The notes under the pieces: model-generated | The model's input: only the letters and a program-made list of their open reading frames with translations | What the model was told of the DNA's origin: nothing | Databases searched by the model: none | Source: Streptomyces olindensis | GTDB lineage: Bacteria; Actinomycetota; Actinomycetes; Streptomycetales; Streptomycetaceae | Length of the DNA stretch: 64,000 bases | Direction: 5' to 3' | NCBI GenBank assembly: GCA_000696115.1 | Contig: JJOH01000024.1 | Coordinates: 27,103-91,102, forward strand | In this document: positions 55,448 through 63,957 of the stretch, piece by piece | How the letters are laid out: each line of letters opens with the position of its first letter | How positions within the stretch are numbered: the first letter of the stretch is position 1 | Program-made: the position numbers and the translations under genes

Positions 55448-56376
55448 GAGGCCGAGCGGGTGTGTGCCGCGGTGAACCGTTCGGCGGCGTCCCAGAGTTC
55501 TCGCTCTCGCTGCGGATCGTAGGACTCCTTCGATGAGCGGGCCGCGCTGCCGCGGTCGACGTAAGACCCGGTCGGCGCCTCGGTCGTGCCGAGAACGAGG
55601 TCGGCGAGGTGGCGGCCTGCGACGCCCCGGCTGGTGGCGAACGGCGTCAGGGCCAGCAACGGCAGGACGCGCCGCATGGCGAACCGGGACAGGGGGCCGG
55701 CGTTGCGGGCGAGGCCGGTGCCGGGGACGAACCCGGGGTTGTAGGTGACGGCGTCGATCCCGGTCGGCAGCCGGCGCGCGTACTCGTGCACCAGGTAGAT
55801 GGTGGCCAGCTTGCTGGTGGAGTACGCCGTGCGCCCGGCGGCCGTGGTGTGGGCCCTGGGAAAGGCGCCCGTGCGGGCGAGAGCGTCGGGGGACTTCCAG
55901 AGCGGGCCCGGCACCATGCCCATGTTGTGCTTGAAGTCGCCGAAATGGGTGTCGCTGGCGGTGATCACGATCCGGGCGGGAGCGGTGAAGCGGTCCTGGA
56001 GCAGGCGGACGAACAGGTGGTTGGCGAGCACGTTGACGGCGAAGGTGGACTCGAACCCATCGGGTCCCTCGGTCCACGCGTTCGTGTATTGCGTGCCCGC
56101 GTTGCCCACGAAGCCGCGCAGCGGCGGGAGTCCACCGCCGTCGAGCCGGTCACGGATCTCGGTGGCGGCCGAGCGGACGCTCTCCAGCGAGCCGAGGTCC
56201 GCCGGGACGTGCGAGACCGTGTGCCCGCCCGCTGCGAGCTCCGCGGCGAGCCGCGCGCCGGCGGAACCACGGGCGACGACGAGAAGGTGCGCGCCAGGCG
56301 ACCGGCGCAGGATCTGCTCCGCGGCGATGCGGCCGATCCCGCCGCTCGCGCCGGTCATCACGATGGTGTGCTGCAT
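55429..56376 (-). CDS. Short-chain dehydrogenase/reductase
   Basis: A protein of 315 residues. NAD(P) site VMTGASGGIGRIAAEQIL, GFVGNAGTQY in place of the usual NNAG, catalytic Ser in IVITASDTHF and YSTSK (YxxxK). The length and the FVGNAGTQ block resemble protochlorophyllide-reductase-like or retinol-dehydrogenase-like members. Substrate unknown. It is divergent from the regulator at 56524-57402, which may control it. Confidence 0.9.
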   Translation of the reverse strand: MQHTIVMTGASGGIGRIAAEQILRRSPGAHLLVVARGSAGARLAAELAAGGHTVSHVPADLGSLESVRSAATEIRDRLDGGGLPPLRGFVGNAGTQYTNAWTEGPDGFESTFAVNVLANHLFVRLLQDRFTAPARIVITASDTHFGDFKHNMGMVPGPLWKSPDALARTGAFPRAHTTAAGRTAYSTSKLATIYLVHEYARRLPTGIDAVTYNPGFVPGTGLARNAGPLSRFAMRRVLPLLALTPFATSRGVAGRHLADLVLGTTEAPTGSYVDRGSAARSSKESYDPQRERELWDAAERFTAAHTRSASQSPPR

Positions 56377-56523
56377 GGCAGGCTCCTTGGCTGGTCAGCC
56401 GACGACGTCCGGTTGGGCGCACCTCGACGTTCGCCGCTGACGCCACCGTCCGACCAGTGCCGTCCCCGTCACTAGGACCGGCAGTACCTAGGCTCGTCCG
56501 GCGCCGCGCGGCGAGAATGAATC

Positions 56524-57402
56524 ATGGCTTCCACCCAGCCCGAGTTCGCCGCACTCCTGCGCGCCTGGCGCGACCGCCTCTCCCCCGCCGACGCCGGCTT
56601 CACCGTGACGGACGGCCGTCGCGCCCCGGGACTGCGCCGCGAGGAACTGGCACAACTGGCCGGACTCTCCGTCGACTACGTCCTGCGTCTGGAGCAGGGA
56701 CGCGCGAGGAACCCCTCGGCCCAGGTCGTCGGCGCCCTCGCCCGTACCCTTCAGCTCGCCCGGCCCGAGCGCGACCAGTTGTACCGGAGTGCCGGGCTCC
56801 TGCCGCCCCGGGACGGGACGGTGAGCACCCACGTGCCTCCGGGGATTCAACGGCTCGCCGCGCGCCTGGGCGACGTCCCGATCGGGGTGTTCGCCGCCGA
56901 CTGGACGCTGGTGTGGTGGAACAGCACATGGAGCGCCCTGCACGGCGACCCCACCGTCCTCCCGGCCGTCGAACGCAACCTCGTCCGGGCCCTGTTCGGA
57001 GACGGCGCCGCTCACGCCGCGATGCTTCCCGTCCGGTCCGAGCGCGGACAGGACGCCTTCGCCGCATCGATCGTGGCCGACCTCAAGGACGCCGCCTCGC
57101 GCTACCCCGCGGACGTCCGGCTCGACCGTCTCGTGCGGGAACTGCGAGAGACGTCCGACGCCTTCGCCGAACTCTGGGCCACCCGGACGACCGCCGCCCA
57201 GCACACGACCGACCAGAAGACGATCCGGCACCCGGAGGTCGGCGACATCCTGCTCGACTGCGACGTCCTCGTCGTCCCCGGCGCGGATCTGCGCATGGTC
57301 ACCTACACGGCAGCGGCCGGAAGCAGCGACGCGGACAAGCTCGGCCTTCTCCACATCACAGGGCTCCGTACTGCTCACAGCCTGCGGACGCACCAGCGCT
57401 GA
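56524..57402 (+). CDS. Helix-turn-helix regulator of the MmyB-like family
   Basis: A protein of 292 residues. The Xre-type helix-turn-helix is PGLRREELAQLAGLSVDYVL with RLEQGRARNPS; the C-terminal ligand-binding domain (VFAADWTLVWWNSTWSAL, RELRETSDAFAELWA) matches MmyB-like regulators, which are thought to bind hydrophobic ligands. Such regulators often sit divergently to the dehydrogenase they control, as here (147 bases). Autoregulation and control of the neighbour are inferred. Confidence 0.9.
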   Translation: MASTQPEFAALLRAWRDRLSPADAGFTVTDGRRAPGLRREELAQLAGLSVDYVLRLEQGRARNPSAQVVGALARTLQLARPERDQLYRSAGLLPPRDGTVSTHVPPGIQRLAARLGDVPIGVFAADWTLVWWNSTWSALHGDPTVLPAVERNLVRALFGDGAAHAAMLPVRSERGQDAFAASIVADLKDAASRYPADVRLDRLVRELRETSDAFAELWATRTTAAQHTTDQKTIRHPEVGDILLDCDVLVVPGADLRMVTYTAAAGSSDADKLGLLHITGLRTAHSLRTHQR

Positions 57403-57496
57403 GCTCGACATGCGAGCAGACGCCCGCCGGGCCATCGTGGGTGCAGGGGCGAAGAGGCGAAACACCCCTCGCCGCCACTCACCTCGGGAGGGCAAC

Positions 57497-57760
57497 GTGC
57501 AGCAGTACGACCTGACGGACGGCCAGAAGAAGGCTTTCGAGGAGAACGAGGCCGACTTCCGCAGACTCGACGACCACATACGCGGCATCCGGGAAGCCGC
57601 CCGAGCGCGGCTGACGAACAACGGCTGGGAGCCCGAACCGGACGGCGCCATCCCCTGTCTGTCCTGCCCGTGCCCTAGCTTCCAGCACGGCGGCCCTCAG
57701 GGAAAATGCAAACGAGTCAGCTGCCGACACCCCTTCGGCGACCACGACCTGCCCACCTGA
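57497..57760 (+). CDS. Small Cys-rich protein, unknown
   Basis: 87 residues from the GTG at 57497 (GGGAGGG 4 bases upstream). The N-terminal half is charged and helical (DGQKKAFEENEADFRRLDDH); the C-terminal half has CLSCPCPSFQHG and CKRVSCRHPFGDHD, five Cys and three His that could bind zinc. No family recognised. Confidence 0.6.
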   Translation: MQQYDLTDGQKKAFEENEADFRRLDDHIRGIREAARARLTNNGWEPEPDGAIPCLSCPCPSFQHGGPQGKCKRVSCRHPFGDHDLPT

Positions 57761-57775
57761 AGTCTCGGACCGAGG

Positions 57776-58417
57776 TCAACGCCCTCCGGTCACCACGTGC
57801 AGTCTCCCGCCGCGCTCTCGGATCCACGCCTGGAGTTCCGGGCCGGACAGTTCTCGAGAGGAACTCTCGTCCACAAGCACTACCGGCCCGAAAACGGATC
57901 CTGATGCACCCTCTACCTGAGTACCGTTATCGACGGTCACTTGAAACGAATTCCGCTCGAACACAGCATCTCTCAGATCTGCGGATCGGAAATCGACCTC
58001 CAACAGCGAGGATCCCATGAAACGGGTGCCTCGACAGTGGGCGCCAAATGCATCGACGCCGCACAGTGATGCCTTTACCAGATTGGCACGGTCGAGCGTC
58101 GCATACCGCAGCACCGCGTCATCAAGGTTGACGCGCACGAGGGAGGCGGCCGTCAGGTCGGCCCCTTCCAAGTCGGCCCCTTGAGCATCCGAGCGGTACA
58201 ACTCCGCGCCCGTCAGGTTGCAGTTCCTCAACTTGGCATCGGTGAACCACGATTCCGAGAGATCACCGTGCGAGAGATCCGCTCCGCTGAGATCAAGGCC
58301 GACGGCGTCCAGTCCGCCCTCGCTCGCGTTGAGCCAGTCGCACAGGCGCTGGACCGCGACATCGTCGGCGGGAAACCGAGCCGGAGTCCATTGTCCGACC
58401 CTGCGACGGCGCATCAC
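57776..58417 (-). CDS. Pentapeptide repeat protein
   Basis: A protein of 213 residues with a run of pentapeptide repeats from about residue 40 to 130: LDLSGADLSHGDLSE, NLTGAELYRSDAQGADLEGA, NLDDAVLRYATLDRANL, which fold as a right-handed quadrilateral beta-helix. The C-terminus is non-repetitive. The GTG start at 58417 has a poor ribosome site, so an internal start is possible. Lying beside toxin and immunity genes, it could be an orphan protective protein. Many pentapeptide proteins mimic DNA or protect topoisomerase, but nothing here shows that. Confidence 0.85.
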   Translation of the reverse strand: MMRRRRVGQWTPARFPADDVAVQRLCDWLNASEGGLDAVGLDLSGADLSHGDLSESWFTDAKLRNCNLTGAELYRSDAQGADLEGADLTAASLVRVNLDDAVLRYATLDRANLVKASLCGVDAFGAHCRGTRFMGSSLLEVDFRSADLRDAVFERNSFQVTVDNGTQVEGASGSVFGPVVLVDESSSRELSGPELQAWIRERGGRLHVVTGGR

Positions 58418-58456
58418 GGGTGGCTACAACTCCTTCGTCACAGAGAGGTCTTGCCG

Positions 58457-59005
58457 TCACGGGACGCCAGCGCCGTCGGCAGCTCGCGAGTACTGCACGA
58501 TAGCCGGCCCGTCGACGGTCGCCACCGCCGCGGCGAAATCGACGAGCTGGGTGGTCAGGTCGAGCCTCTGCCGGCGGCGCTCAGCCAGCTGGGTCACACC
58601 TCGGCCGACGCCCTCCCGAAATGTCGTCGAGGAGAGTTCGACCATCTCCTTGCTCAGCAGGTCCGCCAGTTTCTCGTCGAAGTACTCCCGGTCCGCGATC
58701 CCCACCAGCGCCCGAAAGGCCTCGGTCCTCAGCTCCCAGGTTCCCTTCTTCCGCGCAAGATCGTCGCTGTCACACACGGCCAGCGACAACTGCGCGAAAG
58801 TGTTGTCGACGGAGAACTTGCGCTCGATAAGGATGTCGTACCACGGCGCCCGCTTCGGATCGCGTGCACACGCAATGACGGTTTCGTAAGTGGGCTTCGC
58901 GAAGTACGTCAGGTCGTCTGGATCCCTCTCCGACGCGAGAACCTCGGACAGCTCGCTCAGCACCGCCGCCAACCGAGGGCCGTTTGCCGTGTAGACCTCG
59001 TTACT
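58457..59005 (-). pseudogene. Truncated immunity-like gene lacking its N-terminal part
   Basis: The frame runs in phase straight on from the TGA of the upstream YwqK-type gene with no ATG or ribosome site (only a TTG at 58972). Its first residues, NEVYTANGPRLAAVLSEL then LTYF, match the C-terminal region of the immunity protein at 60323-60964 (PEVHRQNAPRLAAALKEL then PTYF). A further 135 residues follow (DREYFDEKLADLLSKEMVEL and others) without a known family. It looks as if a deletion joined the tail of a larger immunity gene to the YwqK gene. It may still be expressed as a fragment. Confidence 0.6.
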
Positions 59006-59374
59006 TCACTGATTGCGGTTCCTGCGCTCCCAAGCGCGCGTGGGGCGACCTTCCTCATCCCACTCGTATTCAGCAATAGGAACTTTTCCGTCCTCGCTAT
59101 TGATCATGCGTTTTGCTAGGACTCCGTTGGGGTGCCAACGCTTGAATTCTCCTGACACGAATCCCATGTGCATCATTCCCTCGGCCCGGAGTTTGCCGTC
59201 CCTGTACCACTCACGGTAAGGGCCGTCCTTGAGCCCCTCCGTGTAAGTCGCAAGGCTCACTAGACGACCGGCCAAGTACTCCACCGCCTCCCCTGTGTAG
59301 GGCTGTCCGGCATAGAGCAACCGGTGATCGAAGCCGACGTCGACCTCGTCGTCATCGATGTCAATACGTCGCAT
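59006..59374 (-). CDS. YwqK-family antitoxin/immunity protein
   Basis: About 122 residues. YTGEAVEYLAGRLVSLATYT, GLKDGPYREWYRDGKLRAEG and GEFKRWHPNGVLAKRM are the MORN-like repeats of the YwqK family, which occurs as antitoxin or immunity proteins beside polymorphic toxins. The ATG at 59372-59374 has no strong ribosome site; a GTG a few codons upstream is possible. It is an orphan here, since no toxin lies directly before it. Its stop is in phase with the fragment downstream. Confidence 0.8.
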   Translation of the reverse strand: MRRIDIDDDEVDVGFDHRLLYAGQPYTGEAVEYLAGRLVSLATYTEGLKDGPYREWYRDGKLRAEGMMHMGFVSGEFKRWHPNGVLAKRMINSEDGKVPIAEYEWDEEGRPTRAWERRNRNQ

Positions 59375-59770
59375 GTCCACTACCACAGATGACGTCCTCC
59401 ATGTCATCGACCGGCCGACCGTCGAAGTCCGTACCGAGCAGCCTGTCGAACGGGCCCAGCTCAGGCGTCGTAACCATGTCAGCCACCGAATGGTCCTGTA
59501 CCAAAGGTTTGCGCCGAAGGGGACAACAGCCGTCAGTCCTGCGGTCGGTCGCGTAGTACAGCAAGGGCGGCGGTGCGTGGTGCACGCGTCGGATCCACTC
59601 GGCCTGCGCTCGTGTCAGACGTCGCCGACAACTCGGCCAGGGCCGCCGATGGCGACAACCCGCGGTCGTGCGCCGACCGCAGACGCTCCAGCCAGGCCAA
59701 CCCGGCGTGGTACGTGGCGTTGTCGCCGACGTCCAGGGGCTCAAAGCTCGCTGCGTTTTCTGCGTCCGGG
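59361..59770 (-). pseudogene. Frameshifted gene remnant of unknown family
   Basis: Two leftward frames join into one plausible protein: FEPLDVGDNATYHAGLAWLE and LRSAHDRGLSPSAALAEL, then after a one-base shift RAQAEWIRRVHHAPPPLLYY and VADMVTTPELGPFDRLLGTD. The composition looks coding and the break is at about 59605-59615. The 5' end is lost at the junction with the transposase remnant near 59790. No family recognised. Confidence 0.4.
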
Positions 59771-59799
59771 CAGCTTCCATCACGGCGTCATAGGTCTGG

Positions 59800-60079
59800 C
59801 GCGAAGGCCGCAGTTGGCAAGACCACGGTCATCGCGGACGGCGGCTACCGCGGCACCGGCCTGGTCATCCCGCACCGCCGCGAACCCGGCCAGAGCGAAC
59901 TTGTGGCCTGGAAGGAGGAGCACAACGCCTCACACCGCAAAGTCCGCGCCCGCGTCGAGCACGCCTTCGCCCGTATGAAGACCTGGAAGATCCTGCGCGA
60001 CTGCCGCCTCAAAGGCGACGGCGTGCATCAGGCCATGCTCGGCATCGCCCGCCTGCACAATCTCACCCTCGCCGGGTGA
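59800..60079 (+). pseudogene. C-terminal remnant of IS5-type transposase
   Basis: The frame ends with KTTVIADGGYRGTGLVIPHR, LVAWKEEHNASHRKVRARVE, HAFARMKTWKILRDCRLKG and HQAMLGIARLHNLTLAG at a TGA (60077-60079). This is the last quarter of a DDE transposase (second Asp and catalytic Glu blocks). The N-terminal three quarters are absent, so it is a fossil. Confidence 0.82.
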
Positions 60080-60194
60080 CGGAATGGAGGACGACGCTGC
60101 GTCGTGTGTGGTCCGGCACGCGGATGACGTCGTCTCCAAAGCCCACGTCGTGTCCACACGATGGCCGCAGCGATCACCAGCGCCAGTCGCAGCC

Positions 60195-60275
60195 GGTGAG
60201 GACCGGGGTCAGGACATTGAAGGTGATCTCTCCGGCGGCGCGGGCAGGGTTCTTCATCGCCGTGCCGCGAATCGC
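60195..60275 (-). pseudogene. Fragment of a second polymorphic toxin gene
   Basis: Leftward, 60199-60258 reads KNPARAAGEITFNVLTPVLT, nearly identical to KNPARAAGAVTFNVLTTVFT of the toxin at 60974-63574. The DNA matches 62636-62697 closely, and after a small deletion the match resumes for a few codons near 62735. Surrounding sequence is unrelated. It is a relic of another toxin copy or of a recombination event. Confidence 0.7.
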
Positions 60276-60322
60276 AAGGCTTTTCACGCCTCCTCGTGGC
60301 TCCCAGCCGCGAGGCCTGACCC

Positions 60323-60964
60323 TCACAATTGATCGGTCAGGTCCGGCCCACGTCCGTCCACGACCACAGGCTCGTCGACCCCGTACCCCAAGGCCCTCCC
60401 GAAATACGTCGGCTCACCGGGCTCCGCCTGCACTCCCAGCAACGCCTCCAGCTCTTTCAGGGCAGCAGCAAGCCGCGGAGCGTTCTGCCGATGCACTTCC
60501 GGATGCGGCGTGCCACGGAAGTCGAACGGGCCCCAGACGTCATGGAAGACGGAAACCTCAGCCGACAGGCCAAGATGTTCCGGCGAGACCGTCAGTTCCA
60601 CGAGCCGGTACTCACGGCGCGGTGCACCGTGTTCATCGAGCCATACACCGGACCCCGCAACGAGAAGGTCGCCTTCTACGGCTTTCGGGAAGCCAACAGG
60701 ACGCATTTCTTGGACGCGCTGGATTGTCTGTTCATCGTCAAGCGGTCGCATGAGATGCAGACGCGTCAGGACAGGCGCACCGCCCAGCCCAGGAATGAAC
60801 CACGGCCATTCCAAGTTGTCCGGCTCCAACAGGCCATGTTTCCGCAGGACAGCGGACATCTTGGCAGCGGTCGTGAGCGCAGACTGCAACCCGGGCGGCG
60901 CGTAGTCCTCCAAATCCCAGAACCAGGACGCGCATTCACGGGGCGCGCGCATGAGCATGGACAT
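60323..60964 (-). CDS. Probable immunity protein for the adjacent toxin
   Basis: A protein of 213 residues. ATG at 60964 with AAGGA 7 bases upstream; it begins 9 bases after the toxin stop in the same direction, the standard toxin-immunity order. Soluble, acidic-leaning sequence with LEDYAPPGLQSALTTAAKM, LTRLHLMRPLDDEQ and VFHDVWGPFDFRGTPHPEVH. I do not recognise the family, but its C-terminus is shared with the broken gene at 58457-59005. The role follows from position. Confidence 0.7.
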   Translation of the reverse strand: MSMLMRAPRECASWFWDLEDYAPPGLQSALTTAAKMSAVLRKHGLLEPDNLEWPWFIPGLGGAPVLTRLHLMRPLDDEQTIQRVQEMRPVGFPKAVEGDLLVAGSGVWLDEHGAPRREYRLVELTVSPEHLGLSAEVSVFHDVWGPFDFRGTPHPEVHRQNAPRLAAALKELEALLGVQAEPGEPTYFGRALGYGVDEPVVVDGRGPDLTDQL

Positions 60965-60973
60965 GAACTTTCC

Positions 60974-63574
60974 TTACGGGTACGTAGGACCGTTGGCCGG
61001 AACGGTGATCGAGCCATCCTCGAATCGCAGGACGAAAGTAGCCTCCGTCATATTAGCGCGGGCAGCAACGCGCTCCAAAATTTCGCTGGTGAGCGCCGCT
61101 TTGGTGTCATGGACGTCCAATATGGCCACTTTCTGACCATCAATGGGCCCCCTCAACTGCTTCGCAGCTATACCTTTCGTCGCGCTATTTATTCCCGTCG
61201 CGCTCTTCACGTCCTTGAGCTGAACACCGTACTCAATTCGGTCGCCGGACCGGACCAACACATCCAAATCAAGACCGACCTCTGGTTTTTTCAGTTCGAG
61301 ACCCAGCCCCTCAACGCCGCGAGCTTGCAGATCGGTTGCATGCTCCATCGCCATATAGACAGCTGGCGTCATGTCGCTGCCCTTACTGACTTGCTTGCAC
61401 TGGGACAGGAGGTCCGCGTATCCGGGAACATCAGCCAGATTTCCATTGCTGATGTGCTTGGCAATTCCAGCGCCGTACTCACTCTTGCGGAGTCCGGCGA
61501 GGGATTTCTCGATGTCTTGCGGTGCCATCTTTGCGGCTGCGAGCTGCTCAGCGACCGATGCCTCCTGGTCCGGCTGCATGCGCCCCGTCGGCACCGATGC
61601 CCTCTCATCTCCCTCGCTGTAGTCCACCCTTTGCGGCTCGTGGCTGTGGCCAAACCCACCGTTTCCTTCTCCCGGGGGCCCTCCGCCCTGCCCTCTGGTC
61701 GGTACTTCGATGGATCCGCCTGCCGGAGCAGCATGACCTATTTCTTGAGGATGGTCGTCGTGCCCAATGTGTTCAGTGTGGGGCGTTTCGTGACTCGCCG
61801 AAGGTCCGGCACCGTGCTCGTGGGCTGTCCCGCTGGGCATGTGGTCGGCGCTTCCTCCCGGCAGGTGATTGCCTGCGCTGCCGCCGGGCAGGTTGTCGCC
61901 CGCTCCACCGGCGTGTGGCAGATCACCGCCCGCGTGGACGGTCGGCACATCGCCGCCCGCCTGGACGGCTGGTGTCGTGGGTACGTCGTCGCCGACCCGG
62001 CCGACATCGCCGAGATTGTTGTCGAGGCTGTCGCCCAAGCGGATGTGCTGCCCCGCCTGTTCCGCGGTGTGGGTGCCCGCGCCGACCAGGGCCGGTTCGT
62101 GGGCGGGGGAGTCCACGCGCGGGGCGTCCGCGCCGGCGGCCGGGTTGCCCGTGTCGGGCTGGTCGACGATGTCGCCGGGGCCGTCCTGGGCGTGCTGCAG
62201 GACGTTGCCGTGCTCGTCGAGGATGTTGCCGTCCGGGTCGTAGTAGCGCGCCGGGGCGCCGTCCTCGGTGGGGAGTTTCGTGGTGCCCTCGGGCAGGGCC
62301 GGGGCGTCGTCGGGCAGCCGCACGTTGCCGTCGGGCAGTGTCGTGGCGCCGTCCGGGAGGGCCGCGCCCTCGGGCAGCCGTACCGTGCCGTCGGGGAGTC
62401 TGACCGTGCCCTCGGGCAGGGTGACCGCGTTCTCGGGCAGGGCGGGGATGTCGATGTTGCCGACGCCCTTCAAACCCTTGGTGATGTCGCCGATCTTCGA
62501 CAGACCGGCGCCCGCGCCCTTGGTGATGTAGGTCATCGGGTCGATCACCCGGCCCGCCTTGCCCGCCACCGACAGGGCCTTGGCGACCGCGCCCGCCTTG
62601 CCCGCACCCGAGGCCGCCGCACCCGCACCACCGGTGAAGACCGTCGTCAGGACGTTGAAGGTGACCGCACCGGCCGCGCGGGCGGGGTTCTTGCCCCACT
62701 GGTCCCACGCCACCAGCGCCTTGCCGGTCTCCTTCATCGCCGTACGCGAGTCACGCAGCCAGGACGGCATGTCCTTGTCCGACGCCGTCCAGAACCACGC
62801 CTGCGCCCCCGGGATCGCCGTGATGACCAGACCGGTCGCGAGCTGGGCCAGGCCCTTCCACGCCTGCCCCATCGCCTCCCAGCCACCAAAGCCCACCAGC
62901 GTGCCCAGGCCCTTGATCGTGCCCCACACACCGTCCACGATCAGGCCGTCCCACACGAACGACTTCACCCAGTGGCCGACCTCGTACCACTTGTGCTTCT
63001 CCTCCACCGGGTCACCCCAGGGAAGCTTGGCGTTCTTCATGTCCTCGGCGTTGAAGCCGTACTGGTTCTTCTTGTCCGAACCATCCCCGGCCACCATCTG
63101 CGTCCCGCCCCACAACGCAGTGATCTTGTTGTGGCAGGTCCGCTCCGCCGCCCAGAACGCCGCGACCGTCGCGGTGATCTCATCACGCAGCTTGTTGTGC
63201 TCGTCGACCTTGTCCTCGTCGTACTCCCACTCGTCATCATCCTTAACGGAGGAGACAAAAGCCGCCGCGTCCGCCTTCAGCTGCTTCAGCTTCGCCACCA
63301 GCGGACGGATCTCCGTCGCATACGACGACAGCGCGCCCGACACCTTCTCCAGGTCGTCGGCGAACGCGTCCGCCTTCTCCTTCACCGGCTTCGTCGTCGC
63401 GAACAGCCGCTCCGCCTCCGGAGCGTGGTAGAACGCCGACAACCCCTGGAACCGCGAGTGGATGTCACCACCGGCATCCCGGACATGACCCGCGTCCTTC
63501 TTCAGATCCGCGTAGTCCGTCTCCAACTGCTCCAGATTTCCGGTGAACTGGGGAATCTTCTCCGGCTGGATCAC
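60974..63574 (-). CDS. Polymorphic toxin with WXG-type N-terminal region and C-terminal nuclease-like tip
   Basis: A protein of 866 residues. Residues 1-160 are helical (WXG100/ESX-like, GLSAFYHAPEAERLF). 190-340 form a conserved hydrophobic module (GWEAMGQAWKGLAQLATGLV, KNPARAAGAVTFNVL). 379-439 carry tandem LPEG/LPDG units. 440-665 form a Pro/His/Gly/Asp-rich linker. The tip (about 670-866) contains LDLDVLVRSGDRIEYGVQLK, where Asp771 and Gln785-x-Lys787 fit a PD-(D/E)xK-type nuclease core. The ATG overlaps the upstream DUF6507-like stop (ATGA) and an immunity gene follows. Secretion by a type VII-like route is expected from the N-terminus. The tip activity is inferred from the short motif only. 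Confidence 0.85.
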   Translation of the reverse strand: MIQPEKIPQFTGNLEQLETDYADLKKDAGHVRDAGGDIHSRFQGLSAFYHAPEAERLFATTKPVKEKADAFADDLEKVSGALSSYATEIRPLVAKLKQLKADAAAFVSSVKDDDEWEYDEDKVDEHNKLRDEITATVAAFWAAERTCHNKITALWGGTQMVAGDGSDKKNQYGFNAEDMKNAKLPWGDPVEEKHKWYEVGHWVKSFVWDGLIVDGVWGTIKGLGTLVGFGGWEAMGQAWKGLAQLATGLVITAIPGAQAWFWTASDKDMPSWLRDSRTAMKETGKALVAWDQWGKNPARAAGAVTFNVLTTVFTGGAGAAASGAGKAGAVAKALSVAGKAGRVIDPMTYITKGAGAGLSKIGDITKGLKGVGNIDIPALPENAVTLPEGTVRLPDGTVRLPEGAALPDGATTLPDGNVRLPDDAPALPEGTTKLPTEDGAPARYYDPDGNILDEHGNVLQHAQDGPGDIVDQPDTGNPAAGADAPRVDSPAHEPALVGAGTHTAEQAGQHIRLGDSLDNNLGDVGRVGDDVPTTPAVQAGGDVPTVHAGGDLPHAGGAGDNLPGGSAGNHLPGGSADHMPSGTAHEHGAGPSASHETPHTEHIGHDDHPQEIGHAAPAGGSIEVPTRGQGGGPPGEGNGGFGHSHEPQRVDYSEGDERASVPTGRMQPDQEASVAEQLAAAKMAPQDIEKSLAGLRKSEYGAGIAKHISNGNLADVPGYADLLSQCKQVSKGSDMTPAVYMAMEHATDLQARGVEGLGLELKKPEVGLDLDVLVRSGDRIEYGVQLKDVKSATGINSATKGIAAKQLRGPIDGQKVAILDVHDTKAALTSEILERVAARANMTEATFVLRFEDGSITVPANGPTYP
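62258..62440 (-). repeat. Tandem LP(E/D)G-x3 repeat in the toxin gene
   Basis: Eight or nine imperfect units of about 21 bases encode LPEGTVR, LPDGTVR, LPEGAA, LPDGATT, LPDGNVR and similar. They form a Pro-spaced stalk between the conserved N-terminal module and the flexible linker. Copy number could vary by slippage without a frameshift. Confidence 0.75.
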
Positions 63575-63957
63575 CGCTTACCGACTCCCGGCAGATCCAC
63601 CACCGGAGCCTGCAGCGTCTTGCGCTGCGCCTCCGCCGCCATCTCCTCATCACCGTTCAGATACGCCGTGGTCGCATCCACCGCGCCCTGCAACGACTTA
63701 CCCGCCCGCGCCGCGACGAACTTCAGATCCTTCGTCGCATGCTCCGCGAACTGCGACAACGCAAGCGCCACCAGACCGCCCTGCGCCTTCTCGCCGCCCT
63801 CACCACCGCCCTCGGCGGACACGGTGCCCGCGCTGGACGCCGCCGACGTCAGATGCTCACCGAACGCCGTCGCGTACTTCTCCAGCTTCGACGCCGCCTC
63901 ACCCGTCGTCTTCAGCACATGCGAAATACCCTGCGGCTTCAAATCCCAGCCGGGCAC
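63571..63957 (-). CDS. DUF6507-like small helical protein, partner of the toxin
   Basis: A protein of 128 residues. PGWDLKPQGISHVLKTTGEA, FGEHLTSAASSAGT, LSQFAEHATKDLKFVAARAG and GAVDATTAYLNGDEEMAAEA are the blocks of a small helical family (DUF6507 as I recall it) that precedes WXG-type toxins in Streptomyces. Gly/Glu-rich loop in the middle. Its stop overlaps the toxin start by 4 bases, so the two are co-translated and may form a secretion dimer like EsxA-type proteins. Confidence 0.8.
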   Translation of the reverse strand: MPGWDLKPQGISHVLKTTGEAASKLEKYATAFGEHLTSAASSAGTVSAEGGGEGGEKAQGGLVALALSQFAEHATKDLKFVAARAGKSLQGAVDATTAYLNGDEEMAAEAQRKTLQAPVVDLPGVGKR

